From NCBI RefSeq assembly GCF_014640255.1, contig NZ_BMGP01000005.1:44879-108878 (forward strand): a stretch of DNA of 64,000 bases. Direction: 5' to 3'. A program made the translations under genes and the position numbers. This DNA is from Subtercola lobariae (GTDB lineage: Bacteria > Actinomycetota > Actinomycetes > Actinomycetales > Microbacteriaceae). Below are positions 9,085 through 19,692 of this stretch, in pieces (position 1 is the stretch's first letter; each line of letters begins with the position of its first letter). Below the pieces are notes generated by a model. That model was not told the DNA's origin, did not search any database, and saw nothing but the letters and a program-made list of their open reading frames with translations.

Positions 9085-10695
9085 TCAGTTGAGTGAGTCG
9101 AACAGACTGGTCACGTTGGCGGCCGGGTCGGTGAGGTTCAGGCGCAGCACCGGTCGGCTGTGCTGCTCGAGAACGCTGGCGTCGCCCGCCGCTTGAGCCT
9201 GGATGAGCTGGCCCAAGGTGAACGGCCGGTCGGGTACCTCGAGGTCGATGCTCGGGGTCTCAGTGATCTGCACGAACACGCCGACAGCCGGGCCGCCTTT
9301 GTGGAACTGACCGGTGGAGTGCAGAAAGCGCGGCCCCCAGCCGAAGGTGACCGGCCGGTCGATCTTCGAGGCGAAAGCGTCTCGCAGCTCGGCCAGTTGG
9401 GGCAGAGCGACGCGGTCGACGTAGGCCTGAATCGACACGTAGCCGTCAGACGGCGTATCGGAGAGCAGGCGTTCGATGGCCGCGGCGACGGTCTCGACGC
9501 CGGTGGTGATCGATGCGGTACCGCGAACCTCGATGCCGTTGTCGGTGAATGCGGGCGCTTCGGGTTCGGGCCGGGCATCCAGCAGCCCCCGTGTGGCGAC
9601 CTTGGCCGATTCGACGTCGGGCTGATCGAACGGGTTAATGCCGAGCAAGCGACCGGCGACGGCGACCGCGTATTCCCAGGTGAGAATGAGGCCACCGAGC
9701 GAACCACTCATCAGAATCTCGCCGTCGTGCCGGTTCTGCGGCAGCAGGTGAAACTGATCGGCTTCGTTGACGAGACGAACGATCTGCAGGTCGGGCAGGT
9801 GCTCACCGATTTCGGGGGAGTGCACGTCGAGAACCACGGGCAGCAGGCCGCGACCGAGCTTTCCGGTGGACTCTGCAACGAGCTGCTCGGCCCAGTCGGC
9901 GAACCCGACGATGTGCGTGCCGTCAGCGACGATGCCGAGTTTGTTCTTCAGCGGTGCGCTGCCGGCGATGGCCGCGCCCAGAATGAGGGCGGGGTTGTCG
10001 ACGTCGTCGGTCGAGAGGTAGAGCTGAATCGCGTCGGCCTCGTCGAGCAGCTCGCCGATGTTGACGCCGGCCAGCCCCGACGGAACCAGACCGAAAGCGG
10101 TGAGCGCCGAGTACCGGCCGCCCACGTTCGGGTCGGCCGTGAAGACCCGGTAGCCGGCCTCGTGCGCAGACGCTTCGAGCGGCGAACCCGGGTCGGTGAC
10201 CACGATGATGCGGCCCTTCGGGTCGACACCCACTTCGCGAAACGCCTTCTCGTAGATGCGCCGCTGGCTGTCGGTTTCGACCGTCGACCCCGACTTCGAT
10301 GACACGACGAGAGCACTGGTCGCGAGGCGATCAGCGAGAGCGGCCTCGACCTGGCCCGGCGCAGTGGAGTCGAGCACGGTCAGCTCGATACCGGCTGTTC
10401 TCGTGATGACCTCGGGGGCGAGTGACGACCCACCCATGCCCGCCAGAACGATGTGGTCGACGCCGGCGGCGAGCAGATTATCCCGCAGCTGCTCGATCTC
10501 GGCGACCAAGGGCCTTGAAACCGAGACCACTTCGGTGAAGCCGAGCCGAATCGACGCCTCGGCTTCGGCCTCAGGGCCCCAGAGTGCGGGGTCTTGGGCC
10601 GTGATGCCCGAGGCAACAAGGTCTTCGACCAGGGTGGGAACGGTGGCTTCGACGACCGCTTTCACGGCCCCCGAAACGTGGATCTTAACGCTCAC
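9085..10695 (-). CDS. pgi: Glucose-6-phosphate isomerase (SIS type)
   Basis: Interconverts glucose 6-phosphate and fructose 6-phosphate. The 536-residue protein has SIS-domain signatures: [12 protein letters not shown] near residue 87, the phosphate-binding [11 protein letters not shown] near 131, [13 protein letters not shown] near 193 and the C-terminal [13 protein letters not shown]. This form resembles the isomerase half of the transaldolase/isomerase fusions known from other bacteria. Here the two are separate: GTG 10695 overlaps the tal stop by four bases. Its placement within the pentose phosphate operon suits recycling of fructose 6-phosphate to glucose 6-phosphate. Confidence 0.92.
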   Translation of the reverse strand: MSVKIHVSGAVKAVVEATVPTLVEDLVASGITAQDPALWGPEAEAEASIRLGFTEVVSVSRPLVAEIEQLRDNLLAAGVDHIVLAGMGGSSLAPEVITRTAGIELTVLDSTAPGQVEAALADRLATSALVVSSKSGSTVETDSQRRIYEKAFREVGVDPKGRIIVVTDPGSPLEASAHEAGYRVFTADPNVGGRYSALTAFGLVPSGLAGVNIGELLDEADAIQLYLSTDDVDNPALILGAAIAGSAPLKNKLGIVADGTHIVGFADWAEQLVAESTGKLGRGLLPVVLDVHSPEIGEHLPDLQIVRLVNEADQFHLLPQNRHDGEILMSGSLGGLILTWEYAVAVAGRLLGINPFDQPDVESAKVATRGLLDARPEPEAPAFTDNGIEVRGTASITTGVETVAAAIERLLSDTPSDGYVSIQAYVDRVALPQLAELRDAFASKIDRPVTFGWGPRFLHSTGQFHKGGPAVGVFVQITETPSIDLEVPDRPFTLGQLIQAQAAGDASVLEQHSRPVLRLNLTDPAANVTSLFDSLN

Positions 10696-11825
10696 GCGTT
10701 GTCGCCCTTCGCGGCGTCAAGCGCCGTCTGCACGGTTTCGAGCAGCTCGGTCCACGACACGATGAACTTCTCGACGCCCTCTTTTTCGAGCAGCTCGGTG
10801 ACCTCGGCGTAGGAGATGCCTTGCGCTGCAATCGCGTCGAGCACCTTGTTCGCCGCAGCGTAGCTGCCTGCGATGGTGTTGCCCGTGATCACGCCATGAT
10901 CGAAAGTCGCGTCAAGCGTCTTCTCGGGCATGGTGTTGACCACCTCGGGGGCGGCGAGCTCGGTCACGTAGAGCGTGTCGGGCAGCGACGGGTCTTTGAC
11001 GCCGGTCGAGGCCCAGAGCGGGCGCTGCTTGTTGGCGCCTGCCTCGAGCAGAACCTTCGCGCGCTCGGTGGTGAAGGCCTGCTCGTAGACCTCGTAGGCG
11101 AGCTGTGCGTTGGCGACGCCGGCCTTGCTCTTCAGCGCGAGTGCTTCGTCGGTGCCGATGGCCACAAGGCGCTTGTCGATCTCGGTGTCGACCCGCGACA
11201 CGAAGAACGATGCAACAGAGTGGATGCCCGACAGATCGATTCCGGCCTCTTGAGCCTTCTCGAGCCCGGCCAGGTACGCGTTGATGACGTCGCGGTAGCG
11301 CTCGAGGCTGAAGATCAGCGTCACGTTCACACTGATGCCAGCGGCGATGGTCGCGGTGATCGCGGTCAGACCCTCGATGGTCGCAGGAATCTTGATGAGA
11401 ACGTTCTCTTTGTTGACCTTGTCGTAAAGCTCTTTGGCCTGCTTGATGGTCTTCTCGGCGTCGTTCGCGAAGCCCGGCTCGACCTCGATCGACACACGGC
11501 CGTCGAACCCGTTGGTGGCGTCGTAGACCGGCTTGAAGATGTCGCAGCCGTGGGCGACATCGCTCGTGGTGATCTCGAACACCGACTCGGTGACGTTCTT
11601 GCCCGCCGCGGCGAGCTCACGAACCTGCTCGTCGTAGGCCTCGCCCTTGGCAAGAGCCGAAGCGAAGATCGACGGGTTGGTGGTGACACCCACCACGTTC
11701 TTCTCTGCAATGAGCTTCTGCAGGTTGTCGGTGCGCAGGCGCTCGCGCGAGAGGTCGTCGAGCCAGATGCTGACTCCGACGGCCGAGAGCTGAGCGGTGG
11801 GGGTGGTGATTTCTGTGTCTGTCAC
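10692..11825 (-). CDS. tal: Transaldolase
   Basis: Transfers a dihydroxyacetone unit between sugar phosphates in the non-oxidative pentose phosphate pathway. Start GTG 11825, with AAGGAG nine bases upstream. The 377-residue product has [12 protein letters not shown] near residue 19, [13 protein letters not shown] near 46, the Schiff-base lysine in VLIKIPAT near 146, and [11 protein letters not shown]. This length fits the longer actinobacterial TalB-like class. It overlaps pgi by four bases and is 60 bases behind tkt. Confidence 0.96.
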   Translation of the reverse strand: MTDTEITTPTAQLSAVGVSIWLDDLSRERLRTDNLQKLIAEKNVVGVTTNPSIFASALAKGEAYDEQVRELAAAGKNVTESVFEITTSDVAHGCDIFKPVYDATNGFDGRVSIEVEPGFANDAEKTIKQAKELYDKVNKENVLIKIPATIEGLTAITATIAAGISVNVTLIFSLERYRDVINAYLAGLEKAQEAGIDLSGIHSVASFFVSRVDTEIDKRLVAIGTDEALALKSKAGVANAQLAYEVYEQAFTTERAKVLLEAGANKQRPLWASTGVKDPSLPDTLYVTELAAPEVVNTMPEKTLDATFDHGVITGNTIAGSYAAANKVLDAIAAQGISYAEVTELLEKEGVEKFIVSWTELLETVQTALDAAKGDNA

Positions 11826-11885
11826 TTTTCTATCTCCTTGAAAGTCGTGTGGCCGTGAAAATCGTGCGGGCGAATCGGCGCGGAT

Positions 11886-13988
11886 TCAGGCCTTCGCCAG
11901 GTTCGACAGCGAGGTCTTAGCGGCCTCGATGGCAGACCCGGTGGTCATGCCGAACTCGCGGAACAGCGTCTTGTAGTCGGCCGATGCACCGAAGTGCTCG
12001 ATCGAGACGCTCTTGCCGGCGTCGCCGACGTAGGGGCGCCAGGTCAGCCCGAGGCCTGCTTCGATCGAAACGCGTGCCTTGACCGCTGAGGGCAGCACGT
12101 GCTCACGGTATTCGGCGCTCTGCTCTTCGAACCACTCCACACACGGAGCCGAAACCACGCGAGCGTTGATGCCATCGGCCTTCAGCAGTTCGCGCGCCTC
12201 GACGGCGATCTGAACCTCAGAACCCGTGGCGATGAAGATCACGTCGGGGGTGCCGTTCGGTGCTTCGGCGAGAATGTACGCACCCTTGGCGGTGTTCTTC
12301 GCCGAAGCGAACACCTCGCCCGATGCCTCACCGTCGCCGCGCTCGAACGTTGGGATGTTCTGGCGGGTCAACGCAATCGCGGCAGGCCCGACCCGGCGCG
12401 ACAGAATGGTGTGCCACGCCCACGCCGTCTCGTTCGGGTCGCCGGGGCGAACCACGTCGAGCCCGGGAATGGCGCGCAGAGTGGTCAACTGCTCGATGGG
12501 CTGGTGGGTGGGGCCGTCTTCGCCGAGCGCCACTGAGTCGTGCGTGTACAAGAAGATCGACGGTGCCTTCATGAGGGCGGCCAAGCGGATGGCCGGGCGC
12601 ATGTAGTCGCTGAAGATCAAGAACGTGCCACCGAACGGGCGGGTGTTGCCGTGCAGCACGATTCCGTTCAGAATCGCGCCCATGGCGTGCTCCCGAATGC
12701 CGAAGTGCAACACGCGGCCGTACGGGTTGCCCGACCACTCGTGCGTCGAGTGCTCGGTGGGCACGAAGGATGCGCCCGACTCTATGGTGGTGTTGTTCGA
12801 TTCGGCGAGGTCGGCCGAGCCGCCCCAGAACTCGGGCATCACACCGGCGATGCCGTTGATGACCTTGCCCGAAGCCGCACGCGTGGAGACCTCTTTACCC
12901 GCCTCGAAGACCGGCAGGGCATCCTCGATGCCCTCGGGCAGTTCGAAGGCCAGCATGCGGTCGAGCAGCTTCTTGCGCTCGGGGTTCGCTTCGGCCCAGG
13001 CGTCGAAGCCCTGCTGCCAGTGCTCGTGCGCAGCCTTTCCGCGGTCGACGGCCTCGCGAGTGTGCGAGATGACCTCGTCGGAGACCGCGAAGTGCTCGTC
13101 GGGGTTGAAGCCGAGAACCTCTTTCAAGCCTCTCAGTTCGTCGGCGCCGAGCGCCGAGCCGTGAATCTTGCCCGAGTTCTGCTTTTTCGGCGACGGCCAC
13201 CCGATGATGGTCTTCAAAATGATGAGCGACGGCTTGTCGGTGACCGCTTTGGCCGCCTCGATGGCGTCGAAGAGCTCGTGCACATCTTCGATGTACTCAC
13301 CCGTCTTCTTCCAGTCGACGACCTGCACGTGCCAGTGCAGGGCCTCGAAACGCGCGTGCACGTCTTCGGTGAAGGCGATGTTCGTGTCGTCTTCGATCGA
13401 GATCTGGTTGCTGTCGTAGAACGCGATGAGGTTGCCGAGCTGCTGGTGACCGGCGAGCGAGGAGGCCTCGTTGGTGATGCCCTCTTCCATGTCACCGTCG
13501 CCGGCGATGGTGTAGATGAAGTGGTCGAACGGGCTGGCGCCAGGCGCGGCATCCGGGTCGAACAGGCCACGCTCGAATCGCGACGCGTAGGCAAAGCCAA
13601 CGGCCGAGGCGAGGCCCTGGCCGAGCGGGCCGGTGGTGATCTCGACGCCATCGGTGTGACCGTACTCGGGGTGCCCCGGGGTCAGCGAACCCCAGGTGCG
13701 CAGCTTCTTCAGGTCGTCGAGCTCGAGGCCGTAGCCGCCGAAGTAGAGCTGAATGTACTGGGTCAGCGAGCTGTGGCCCACCGAGAGAATGAACCGGTCG
13801 CGGCCGATCCACTCGTTGTCTGACGGGTCGCGGCGCATCTCTTTCTGAAAGAGCAGGTACGCCAGCGGCGCCAGCGACATGGCGGTACCCGGATGCCCGT
13901 TGCCGACCTTCTCTACGGCGTCTGCGGCGAGAACCCTCGCTGTGTTGACGGCTTGTTCGTCGATAGATTCCCACTGCAATGATGCCAC
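11886..13988 (-). CDS. tkt: Transketolase
   Basis: Thiamine-diphosphate enzyme moving two-carbon units in the pentose phosphate pathway. I choose GTG 13988, giving [20 protein letters not shown], the usual actinobacterial N-terminus; the ATG at 14045 adds 19 unlike residues. The 700-residue product carries [13 protein letters not shown] near residue 29, the cofactor motif [13 protein letters not shown] near 155, and [16 protein letters not shown] near 470. First gene of the minus-strand sugar operon; its upstream region is shared with divergent ctaB. Confidence 0.95.
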   Translation of the reverse strand: MASLQWESIDEQAVNTARVLAADAVEKVGNGHPGTAMSLAPLAYLLFQKEMRRDPSDNEWIGRDRFILSVGHSSLTQYIQLYFGGYGLELDDLKKLRTWGSLTPGHPEYGHTDGVEITTGPLGQGLASAVGFAYASRFERGLFDPDAAPGASPFDHFIYTIAGDGDMEEGITNEASSLAGHQQLGNLIAFYDSNQISIEDDTNIAFTEDVHARFEALHWHVQVVDWKKTGEYIEDVHELFDAIEAAKAVTDKPSLIILKTIIGWPSPKKQNSGKIHGSALGADELRGLKEVLGFNPDEHFAVSDEVISHTREAVDRGKAAHEHWQQGFDAWAEANPERKKLLDRMLAFELPEGIEDALPVFEAGKEVSTRAASGKVINGIAGVMPEFWGGSADLAESNNTTIESGASFVPTEHSTHEWSGNPYGRVLHFGIREHAMGAILNGIVLHGNTRPFGGTFLIFSDYMRPAIRLAALMKAPSIFLYTHDSVALGEDGPTHQPIEQLTTLRAIPGLDVVRPGDPNETAWAWHTILSRRVGPAAIALTRQNIPTFERGDGEASGEVFASAKNTAKGAYILAEAPNGTPDVIFIATGSEVQIAVEARELLKADGINARVVSAPCVEWFEEQSAEYREHVLPSAVKARVSIEAGLGLTWRPYVGDAGKSVSIEHFGASADYKTLFREFGMTTGSAIEAAKTSLSNLAKA

Positions 13989-14076
13989 GAGGTGTAGAGC
14001 CCTTCTTAGGTTGCGGTCTGAGGTAGGGAAGCCCCGGAGCACCATCGAGCCGAAGGTGTATTCCCACCCTTCATCC

Positions 14077-14082
14077 AGTATA
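14077..14082 (-). promoter_or_regulatory. Candidate -10 for the tkt operon
   Basis: On the minus strand this reads TATACT, about 90 bases upstream of the tkt start. No clear -35 accompanies it. It is the best promoter candidate for the six-gene operon in the 188-base divergent tkt/ctaB region. Confidence 0.5.
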
Positions 14083-14131
14083 GAAGTTGCAGGGGTGCCA
14101 CCGCCTGCTCGTCTCCGACTTCTACGCTCTG

Positions 14132-14137
14132 TAAAGT
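14132..14137 (+). promoter_or_regulatory. Candidate -10 for ctaB
   Basis: TAAAGT lies 39 bases before the preferred ctaB start and would give a short leader containing the AGAGGAG ribosome site. The -35 is not obvious. Confidence 0.4.
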
Positions 14138-14176
14138 AAGGTAGAGCGAGGTATGTCAGAAGCAGTTAGAGGAGCA

Positions 14177-15097
14177 ATGGACGTAGCTGTAGAAGGCCGC
14201 ACCGCCCGCCCACGCATCGGCGCGGGTCAGAAGGTCAAGGCGTACGTCTCTCTGACGAAACCTCGCGTCATGGAGTTGTTGCTGGTCACCACCGTTCCGG
14301 TGATGATCTTGGCGCAGAATGGCATTCCGAACCTCTGGCTGGTCTTCGCCACGCTGGTCGGCGGTGCGCTGAGCGCCGGGGGAGCAGGCGCGTTCAACTG
14401 CTACATCGACCGCGACATCGACCGCGTGATGAACCGCACGAAGTCACGGCCGCTCGTCACAGGCGAACTGAGCGATCGCGAAGGCCTCGTCTTCGCTTGG
14501 GTACTCTCTATCGTCTCGGTGCTCTGGTTTGCCGCGTTCGTGAACCTCTACACCGCGGTGCTCTCGGTCATCGCCATCTTCTTGTACGCGGTGGTTTACA
14601 CCATCATCTTGAAGCGCCACACGTCGCAGAACATCATCTGGGGCGGCATCGCCGGCTGCATGCCGGTGCTCATCGGCTGGGCTGCCGTCACCAACTCGCT
14701 CGACTGGCCCGCGTGGGTGCTCTTCGGCGTGATTTTCTTGTGGACGCCCCCGCACTACTGGCCGCTCTCGATGCGTTACAGCGAAGACTACAAATCGGTG
14801 GGCGTGCCGATGCTCGGCGTCACTCGCGGTCAAGCCGTGGTGGGGCTGCAGACCATCCTCTACGCCTGGGCGACCGTCGCGTGCTCGCTGCTGCTGATTC
14901 CGGTGGCCTCGATGGGCATCGTCTACAGCGTTGCCGCCGTCGCCTCAGGCGGCTGGTTCATCTTCGAGACGCACCTCCTCTATAACACGGCGATCAGCCA
15001 CGGCGATGTTCGGCCGATGCGCGTCTTCCACGCCTCCATCACCTACCTGACCATTCTCTTCTTGGCGATCGCGATCGATCCGCTTCTCCCGTTCTAA
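14177..15097 (+). CDS. ctaB: Heme O synthase (protoheme IX farnesyltransferase)
   Basis: UbiA-family integral membrane enzyme adding farnesyl to heme B to give heme O, precursor of heme A for aa3-type oxidase. I choose ATG 14177 because AGAGGAG sits just upstream; ATG 14153 adds eight residues and has a weaker site. The 306-residue protein has the prenyl-diphosphate motif [20 protein letters not shown] near residue 73, a second aspartate-containing loop [15 protein letters not shown], and several hydrophobic helices. Divergent from tkt. The 95 bases after the stop hold no clear gene. Confidence 0.95.
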   Translation: MDVAVEGRTARPRIGAGQKVKAYVSLTKPRVMELLLVTTVPVMILAQNGIPNLWLVFATLVGGALSAGGAGAFNCYIDRDIDRVMNRTKSRPLVTGELSDREGLVFAWVLSIVSVLWFAAFVNLYTAVLSVIAIFLYAVVYTIILKRHTSQNIIWGGIAGCMPVLIGWAAVTNSLDWPAWVLFGVIFLWTPPHYWPLSMRYSEDYKSVGVPMLGVTRGQAVVGLQTILYAWATVACSLLLIPVASMGIVYSVAAVASGGWFIFETHLLYNTAISHGDVRPMRVFHASITYLTILFLAIAIDPLLPF

Positions 15098-15157
15098 GGG
15101 CAGGCCCAGTTCCTAGGTCGGGGGCCTGATCGATCGACGTCGGTCGCGCCTTGTAAC

Positions 15158-15186
15158 TTGTCATCTCTGACTCATTAGGTGATAAT
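15158..15186 (+). promoter_or_regulatory. Sigma-70-type promoter for the orphan exported protein
   Basis: TTGTCA (15158-15163) and GATAAT (15181-15186) are separated by 17 bases, and six bases then lead to ATG 15193. This is the best-formed promoter in the window and predicts a leaderless message. Confidence 0.65.
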
Positions 15187-15192
15187 TGCTCA

Positions 15193-15843
15193 ATGATATC
15201 ATGGAAAAAGAGTACCAGGCGACTTGTGGTGATCTTGATGGTTGTTGCAGTCGTCGCACCCGTGGTCGCAATCGCCGTCGTGGTCGTCACTATAGTTTCT
15301 GCTGGTTTGGGAGACATGGGGCGAAGTGTGGCCTCCCAATATCTGAGTGATCTGAGTTCGGGGGATTTGACCGGTGCCGCAACTCTGGCTGACGACAATG
15401 TCGACCCCGACGTGGTCGCTGCGTATGCCCAGGCCCAACGCATGACTGACGCTCACATAACAGAACAAGACTCTTGGGGAGATGGTGAGGGCAACTACAG
15501 CGGTCCTGGCTATTTCACCAGTGTGAACGGTGGTCTCGGTGCGGCATGGGATGTGTCCTTCGAGCTGAACGCGATCGTGCACTCTGATCAGATCACAGTT
15601 GTCAAGCACCGTGGCTCATGGATAGTCGACCAGGGTCTCACCGTTGACCTCCAGCCGTACTCCGATGATCTCGCGAGCGCACACTTGGCAGGCACGAACG
15701 CCACCCTGAACCAAATGACCGGATTGCCGCTCGGTGTCTACAACCTCGTCGCGCCTCCGGGAGAAGTTTTCGACCCGAGCACTCTCACGATCGACAGCAC
15801 GACGACTAACCCTTTTGCTGCGCTGACTATCTCTCAAGACTGA
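15193..15843 (+). CDS. Membrane-anchored exported protein of unknown function
   Basis: 216 residues, not recognised. A basic start (MISWKKSTRR) is followed by one hydrophobic helix, about residues 11-38, then an extracytoplasmic domain. That domain has a helical region with SQYLSDLSSGDLTGAATLAD near residue 49 and a strand-rich part ending in NPFAALTISQD; the layout recalls NTF2/DUF4878-like folds but I cannot assign it. It lies between ctaB and ctaA, which are often closer together, and its own promoter predicts independent expression. Codon use looks less GC-strict than its neighbours (for example ATA and AAA near the start), consistent with later arrival. A role in oxidase assembly would be a guess from position only. 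Confidence 0.75.
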   Translation: MISWKKSTRRLVVILMVVAVVAPVVAIAVVVVTIVSAGLGDMGRSVASQYLSDLSSGDLTGAATLADDNVDPDVVAAYAQAQRMTDAHITEQDSWGDGEGNYSGPGYFTSVNGGLGAAWDVSFELNAIVHSDQITVVKHRGSWIVDQGLTVDLQPYSDDLASAHLAGTNATLNQMTGLPLGVYNLVAPPGEVFDPSTLTIDSTTTNPFAALTISQD

Positions 15844-15876
15844 GATTCGACCGCGGTCTTTCCGTGCGAGGTTACA

Positions 15877-15898
15877 CTCGTGTTGTCAGTAACACGAG
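15877..15898. promoter_or_regulatory. Inverted repeat upstream of ctaA
   Basis: CTCGTGTT and AACACGAG are perfect 8-bp arms around six bases, ending 15 bases before ctaA. Position and symmetry suggest an operator; the regulator is unknown. Confidence 0.5.
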
Positions 15899-15913
15899 AT
15901 CGAACGGACGTAG

Positions 15914-16894
15914 ATGCACAAGACCCCTCTCTCGTGGGCGGCAGATCGGTGGACCATCAGCCCCCGCGCGCTGCGCTGGGCAACCACCGCCGCACTTGTG
16001 GTCAGCATTTTCATCGTGCTGAGCGGCGGCATCGTGCGGGTCACCGGCTCGGGGCTCGGCTGCCCCACGTGGCCCGCCTGTGAAACGGGGTCGCTGACGA
16101 CGACGCCGGCCCTGGGCATCCACGGCCTCATCGAGTTCACCAACCGCGCGCTCACCAGCGTGCTGATCGCGGCCGTCGCCTGGGTCATCATCGCCGCCCG
16201 ACTGCAGAAGCCTCGCGTGCGAGCCATGACACGCCTGGCCTGGTCGCAGTTCTGGCTGGTCATCGGCAACGCCATCGCCGGCGGAATCACCGTGCTCGTC
16301 GCGCTGAACCCCTACATGGTGGCCTTTCACTTCATCATGGCCATCGCGCTGCTTACAACGACGACGCTCACCTGGCATCGGGCGCACCGGGGGCAGTCTG
16401 CGGCCGTACAGCTGCCGTCTGCCGCCCGCGTGCTGAGCGTTGCGGTCGTCGCGGTGACCATCGTGCTGATTCTGGTAGGCACGCTCGTCTCGGGCACCGG
16501 CCCGCACTCGGGCGATTCGGCCGATGTGCCGCGCATGCAGTTCAACTGGGGCGACATCACGATTCTGCACGGCATTCTCGGTTCACTGACGCTCGTGCTC
16601 GGTATCGTTCTCTACGCGGTGCTGCTGCGGGTTCCGGATGCCCGGCTCGCCCGCCGCCGCACCTTGACCTTCATCGTGGTGGTGATAGCGCAGGCCTCCC
16701 TCGGCCTCGTTCAGTCATTGACGGGCCTGCCCGAAGCACTCGTGGCGCTGCATCTGCTCGGTGCGGCCCTGGTGTGGGTGGGAGCGCTGCGCGTGCTGCT
16801 CGACGTGAACCCGAGGCTGTTCGCCGTCGACCAAACCGTTACCTCAGAGGTTACGGAGTATCGACCGGAGACAATCTCGGCCCCGGTAGAATAA
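15914..16894 (+). CDS. ctaA: Heme A synthase (CtaA/Cox15)
   Basis: Membrane enzyme oxidising heme O to heme A for cytochrome aa3 oxidase. ATG 15914 follows a weak GAACGGA site. The 326-residue protein has about eight hydrophobic helices. Its N-terminus carries GGIVRVTGSGLGCPTWPAC near residue 38, with a cysteine pair typical of this family, and HGLIEFTNRALTS supplies a heme-ligand histidine; further histidines appear in AFHFIMA and LHLLGAALVW. It functions with CtaB and lies 48 bases upstream of sufB, with no sufR between. Confidence 0.95.
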   Translation: MHKTPLSWAADRWTISPRALRWATTAALVVSIFIVLSGGIVRVTGSGLGCPTWPACETGSLTTTPALGIHGLIEFTNRALTSVLIAAVAWVIIAARLQKPRVRAMTRLAWSQFWLVIGNAIAGGITVLVALNPYMVAFHFIMAIALLTTTTLTWHRAHRGQSAAVQLPSAARVLSVAVVAVTIVLILVGTLVSGTGPHSGDSADVPRMQFNWGDITILHGILGSLTLVLGIVLYAVLLRVPDARLARRRTLTFIVVVIAQASLGLVQSLTGLPEALVALHLLGAALVWVGALRVLLDVNPRLFAVDQTVTSEVTEYRPETISAPVE

Positions 16895-16942
16895 AAAGGT
16901 TGCCGGTTTCGTTGAAGCTGGAGACAAGGAAGGGAGAAAGTC

Positions 16943-18361
16943 ATGACAGACGTACTCATCGACCGGCCAGAATTGCAGAACCTCGGGGTGTACGAGTTCG
17001 GGTGGTCCGACTCAGACGCCGCAGGAGCGACCGCGCAGCGCGGCATTTCGCCTGACGTTGTGCGAGGCATCTCGACGCTGAAGAGCGAACCCGAATGGAT
17101 GCTCAAGAACCGCCTCAAGGCCCTCCAGATCTTCGAGCGCAAACCGATGCCGACGTGGGGAGCAGACCTTTCCGGCATCGATTTCGACAACATTAAGTAC
17201 TTCGTTCGTTCGACCGAGAAGCAGGCCCAGACCTGGGAAGACCTGCCCGACGACATCAAGAACACCTACGAGAAGCTCGGCATCCCCGAGGCGGAGCGCC
17301 AGCGCCTCGTTTCCGGTGTGGCAGCGCAATACGAGTCTGAGGTGGTTTACCACACCATTCGCGAAGACCTCGAAGCTCAGGGGGTCATCTTCATGGACAC
17401 CGATACGGCGCTGCGCGAGCATCCGGAATTCTTCGACGAGTACTTCGGCACGGTCATCCCCTCGGGCGACAACAAGTTCGCCGCGCTGAACACCGCCGTC
17501 TGGTCGGGGGGCTCGTTCGTCTATGTGCCGAAGAACGTGCACGTCGAGATTCCGCTGCAGGCCTACTTTCGCATCAACACCGAGAACATGGGCCAGTTCG
17601 AGCGCACGCTGATCATCGCCGACGAGGGCTCGTACGTGCACTACATCGAGGGATGCACGGCTCCCATCTACAAGAGCGACTCACTGCACTCGGCCGTCGT
17701 CGAGATCATCGTGAAGAAGAACGCTCGCGTTCGGTACACCACGATTCAGAACTGGTCGAACAACGTCTACAACCTGGTCACCAAGCGCGCTATCGCGCAC
17801 GAGGGCGCGACCATGGAGTGGATCGACGGCAACATCGGCTCGAAGGTCACCATGAAGTACCCGTCGATCTACCTGGTCGGCGAGCACGCCAAGGGTGAGA
17901 CGCTCTCGGTCGCCTTCGCAGGCCCTGGTCAGCACCAAGACGCCGGCGCCAAGATGATCCACATGGCGCCGTACACGCAATCGTCGATCGTCTCGAAGTC
18001 CATTGCCCGTGGCGGCGGTCGCGCCGGTTACCGCGGTGAGGTTCGAGTCGCAGAAAATGCTCACCACTCGGCGAACACGGTGCGCTGTGACGCGTTGCTC
18101 GTCGACACACAGTCGCGGTCTGACACCTACCCCGCCATCGATATTCGAGTGGATGATGTACAGCTCGGTCACGAAGCAACCGTTTCGCGTGTCAGCGAAG
18201 AGCAGCTCTTCTACCTGATGAGCCGCGGGCTGCCCGAAGACGAGGCCATGGCGATGATCGTGCGCGGGTTCATCGAGCCCATCGCTCGGGAACTGCCGAT
18301 GGAATACGCTCTCGAACTCAACAAGCTCATCGAAATGGGCATGGAAGGGTCAGTAGGTTAA
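16943..18361 (+). CDS. sufB: Fe-S cluster assembly scaffold SufB
   Basis: Core subunit of the SufBCD complex, on which Fe-S clusters are built. Start ATG 16943 with AAGGGAG at 16930-16936. The 472-residue product has [18 protein letters not shown] near residue 194, the conserved [14 protein letters not shown] near 236 with its cysteine, the beta-helix core and the C-terminal [21 protein letters not shown]. No intein is present. The stop overlaps sufD by one base (TAATG), so they are coupled. Confidence 0.97.
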   Translation: MTDVLIDRPELQNLGVYEFGWSDSDAAGATAQRGISPDVVRGISTLKSEPEWMLKNRLKALQIFERKPMPTWGADLSGIDFDNIKYFVRSTEKQAQTWEDLPDDIKNTYEKLGIPEAERQRLVSGVAAQYESEVVYHTIREDLEAQGVIFMDTDTALREHPEFFDEYFGTVIPSGDNKFAALNTAVWSGGSFVYVPKNVHVEIPLQAYFRINTENMGQFERTLIIADEGSYVHYIEGCTAPIYKSDSLHSAVVEIIVKKNARVRYTTIQNWSNNVYNLVTKRAIAHEGATMEWIDGNIGSKVTMKYPSIYLVGEHAKGETLSVAFAGPGQHQDAGAKMIHMAPYTQSSIVSKSIARGGGRAGYRGEVRVAENAHHSANTVRCDALLVDTQSRSDTYPAIDIRVDDVQLGHEATVSRVSEEQLFYLMSRGLPEDEAMAMIVRGFIEPIARELPMEYALELNKLIEMGMEGSVG

Positions 18362-19692
18362 TGACCTCCCCAGCATCAACGAATACGACTGCGCCCGAAA
18401 GCGAGTCGGTCTCGGCCGCCGCCGCTGCGGCATTCGCGACCCCGCCCGCCACTTCTGGTGGCCACCGCGGCGCACCGGTCGGCTCGAAGAGCCACACCGA
18501 CGGCGCGTGGCAAGAGATTCCGGTTCAGACGCGCTCTGAGCGGTTCACGTCGGCGAACGTCGGCGATTTCGATGAGCCGAGCGGCCACGAGATCGAGTGG
18601 AAGCTCACGCCGATCAAGCTGGTCGCCGACCTCATTTCGGGTGACCTCGACGGCACTGTCGTCGAACCGACGGCCGAAGCGGTCGACGGCTACTCGCTGA
18701 GCTGGGTTTCGCGCACCGATGAGCGCGTATCGAGCGCTGGGCTGCCCGAAGAAAAGGCCAGCGCCAACGCCTGGTCTGCCTTCGATAAGGCTCTGGCCAT
18801 CGACGTGACGGGCGAGACTCCCACCGAGTTCATCGTGAAGCGCTCTGGCCTCGGCAGCGACACCGCCCGTGCCGCCCACACCGTGATTACCGCCGAACCG
18901 AACAGTCGCGGGCTGGTGATCCTGGAGAATTCCGGCGACGCCCGCATCACCGAGAACGTCGAGATCGTCGTACGTGAAGGCGCGCACCTCACCGTGGTCA
19001 GCGTTCAAGAGTGGAATGACTCGGCCGTGCACCTCGCCAGCCACTTCGCTCAGGTCGGCCGCGATGCCAGCCTCCGCCACATCGTGGTGTCGCTCGGCGG
19101 GTCGGTCGTTCGGGTGAACCCGAGCATCCACTTGTCGGGCCAAGGTTCGAACACCGAAGCGTACGGGCTCTATTTCGCCGATTCCGGCCAGCATCTCGAG
19201 CAGCGCGTGTACATCGACCACGAAGCCGAGAACTCGCGTTCGCGCGTCAAGTACAAGGGCGCGCTGCAAGGCGAGGGCGCGCACTCGGTCTGGGTGGGCG
19301 ATGTGCTCATTCGGCAGAGCGCGAACGGCACCGACAGCTACGAAGAGAACCGCAACCTGGTTCTGAGCGAGGGCACCCGCGCCGACTCGATTCCGAACCT
19401 CGAGATCGAGACGGGCAACATCCTCGGCGCTGGGCATGCTTCATCGACCGGTCGCTTCGATGACGAGCAGCTGTTCTACCTGCAATCGCGCGGCATCAGC
19501 GAAGAAGAGGCGCGCCGCTTGGTCGTGCGTGGGTTCTTGGCTGAGATCATCCAGCAGATCGGCTCTGAGGCGGTTGAAGAGCGACTCAGCCGCGCCGTCG
19601 AGGCCGAGCTGATGATCGCTGCCGCCGGGGCCGCCCCGGCCGCGGCCAGCGACGCGATCGCTGACGACACGGATGCCACGGTGACCGCATAA
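18361..19692 (+). CDS. sufD: Fe-S cluster assembly protein SufD
   Basis: Partner of SufB and SufC in the SUF scaffold. 443 residues, ATG 18361 overlapping the sufB stop by one base. The beta-helical core includes HIVVSLGGSVVRVNPSIHL near residue 240 and KYKGALQGEGAHSVWVGDV near 300, and the C-terminus carries the shared FYLQSRGISEEEARRLVVRGF. Alanine-rich stretches at both ends look like unstructured tails. The stop again overlaps the next start (TAATG). Confidence 0.95.
   Translation: MTSPASTNTTAPESESVSAAAAAAFATPPATSGGHRGAPVGSKSHTDGAWQEIPVQTRSERFTSANVGDFDEPSGHEIEWKLTPIKLVADLISGDLDGTVVEPTAEAVDGYSLSWVSRTDERVSSAGLPEEKASANAWSAFDKALAIDVTGETPTEFIVKRSGLGSDTARAAHTVITAEPNSRGLVILENSGDARITENVEIVVREGAHLTVVSVQEWNDSAVHLASHFAQVGRDASLRHIVVSLGGSVVRVNPSIHLSGQGSNTEAYGLYFADSGQHLEQRVYIDHEAENSRSRVKYKGALQGEGAHSVWVGDVLIRQSANGTDSYEENRNLVLSEGTRADSIPNLEIETGNILGAGHASSTGRFDDEQLFYLQSRGISEEEARRLVVRGFLAEIIQQIGSEAVEERLSRAVEAELMIAAAGAAPAAASDAIADDTDATVTA

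Noticed and set aside
9160..10302. Long open frame (380 codons) on the plus strand opposite pgi
   Set aside because: Shadow of a real gene: composition is Arg/Gly/Val-rich without any family motif, and pgi on the minus strand is complete with all its motifs.
12540..13823. Long open frame (427 codons) on the plus strand opposite tkt
   Set aside because: Same cause. High-GC genes leave long open antisense frames; transketolase explains this DNA fully.
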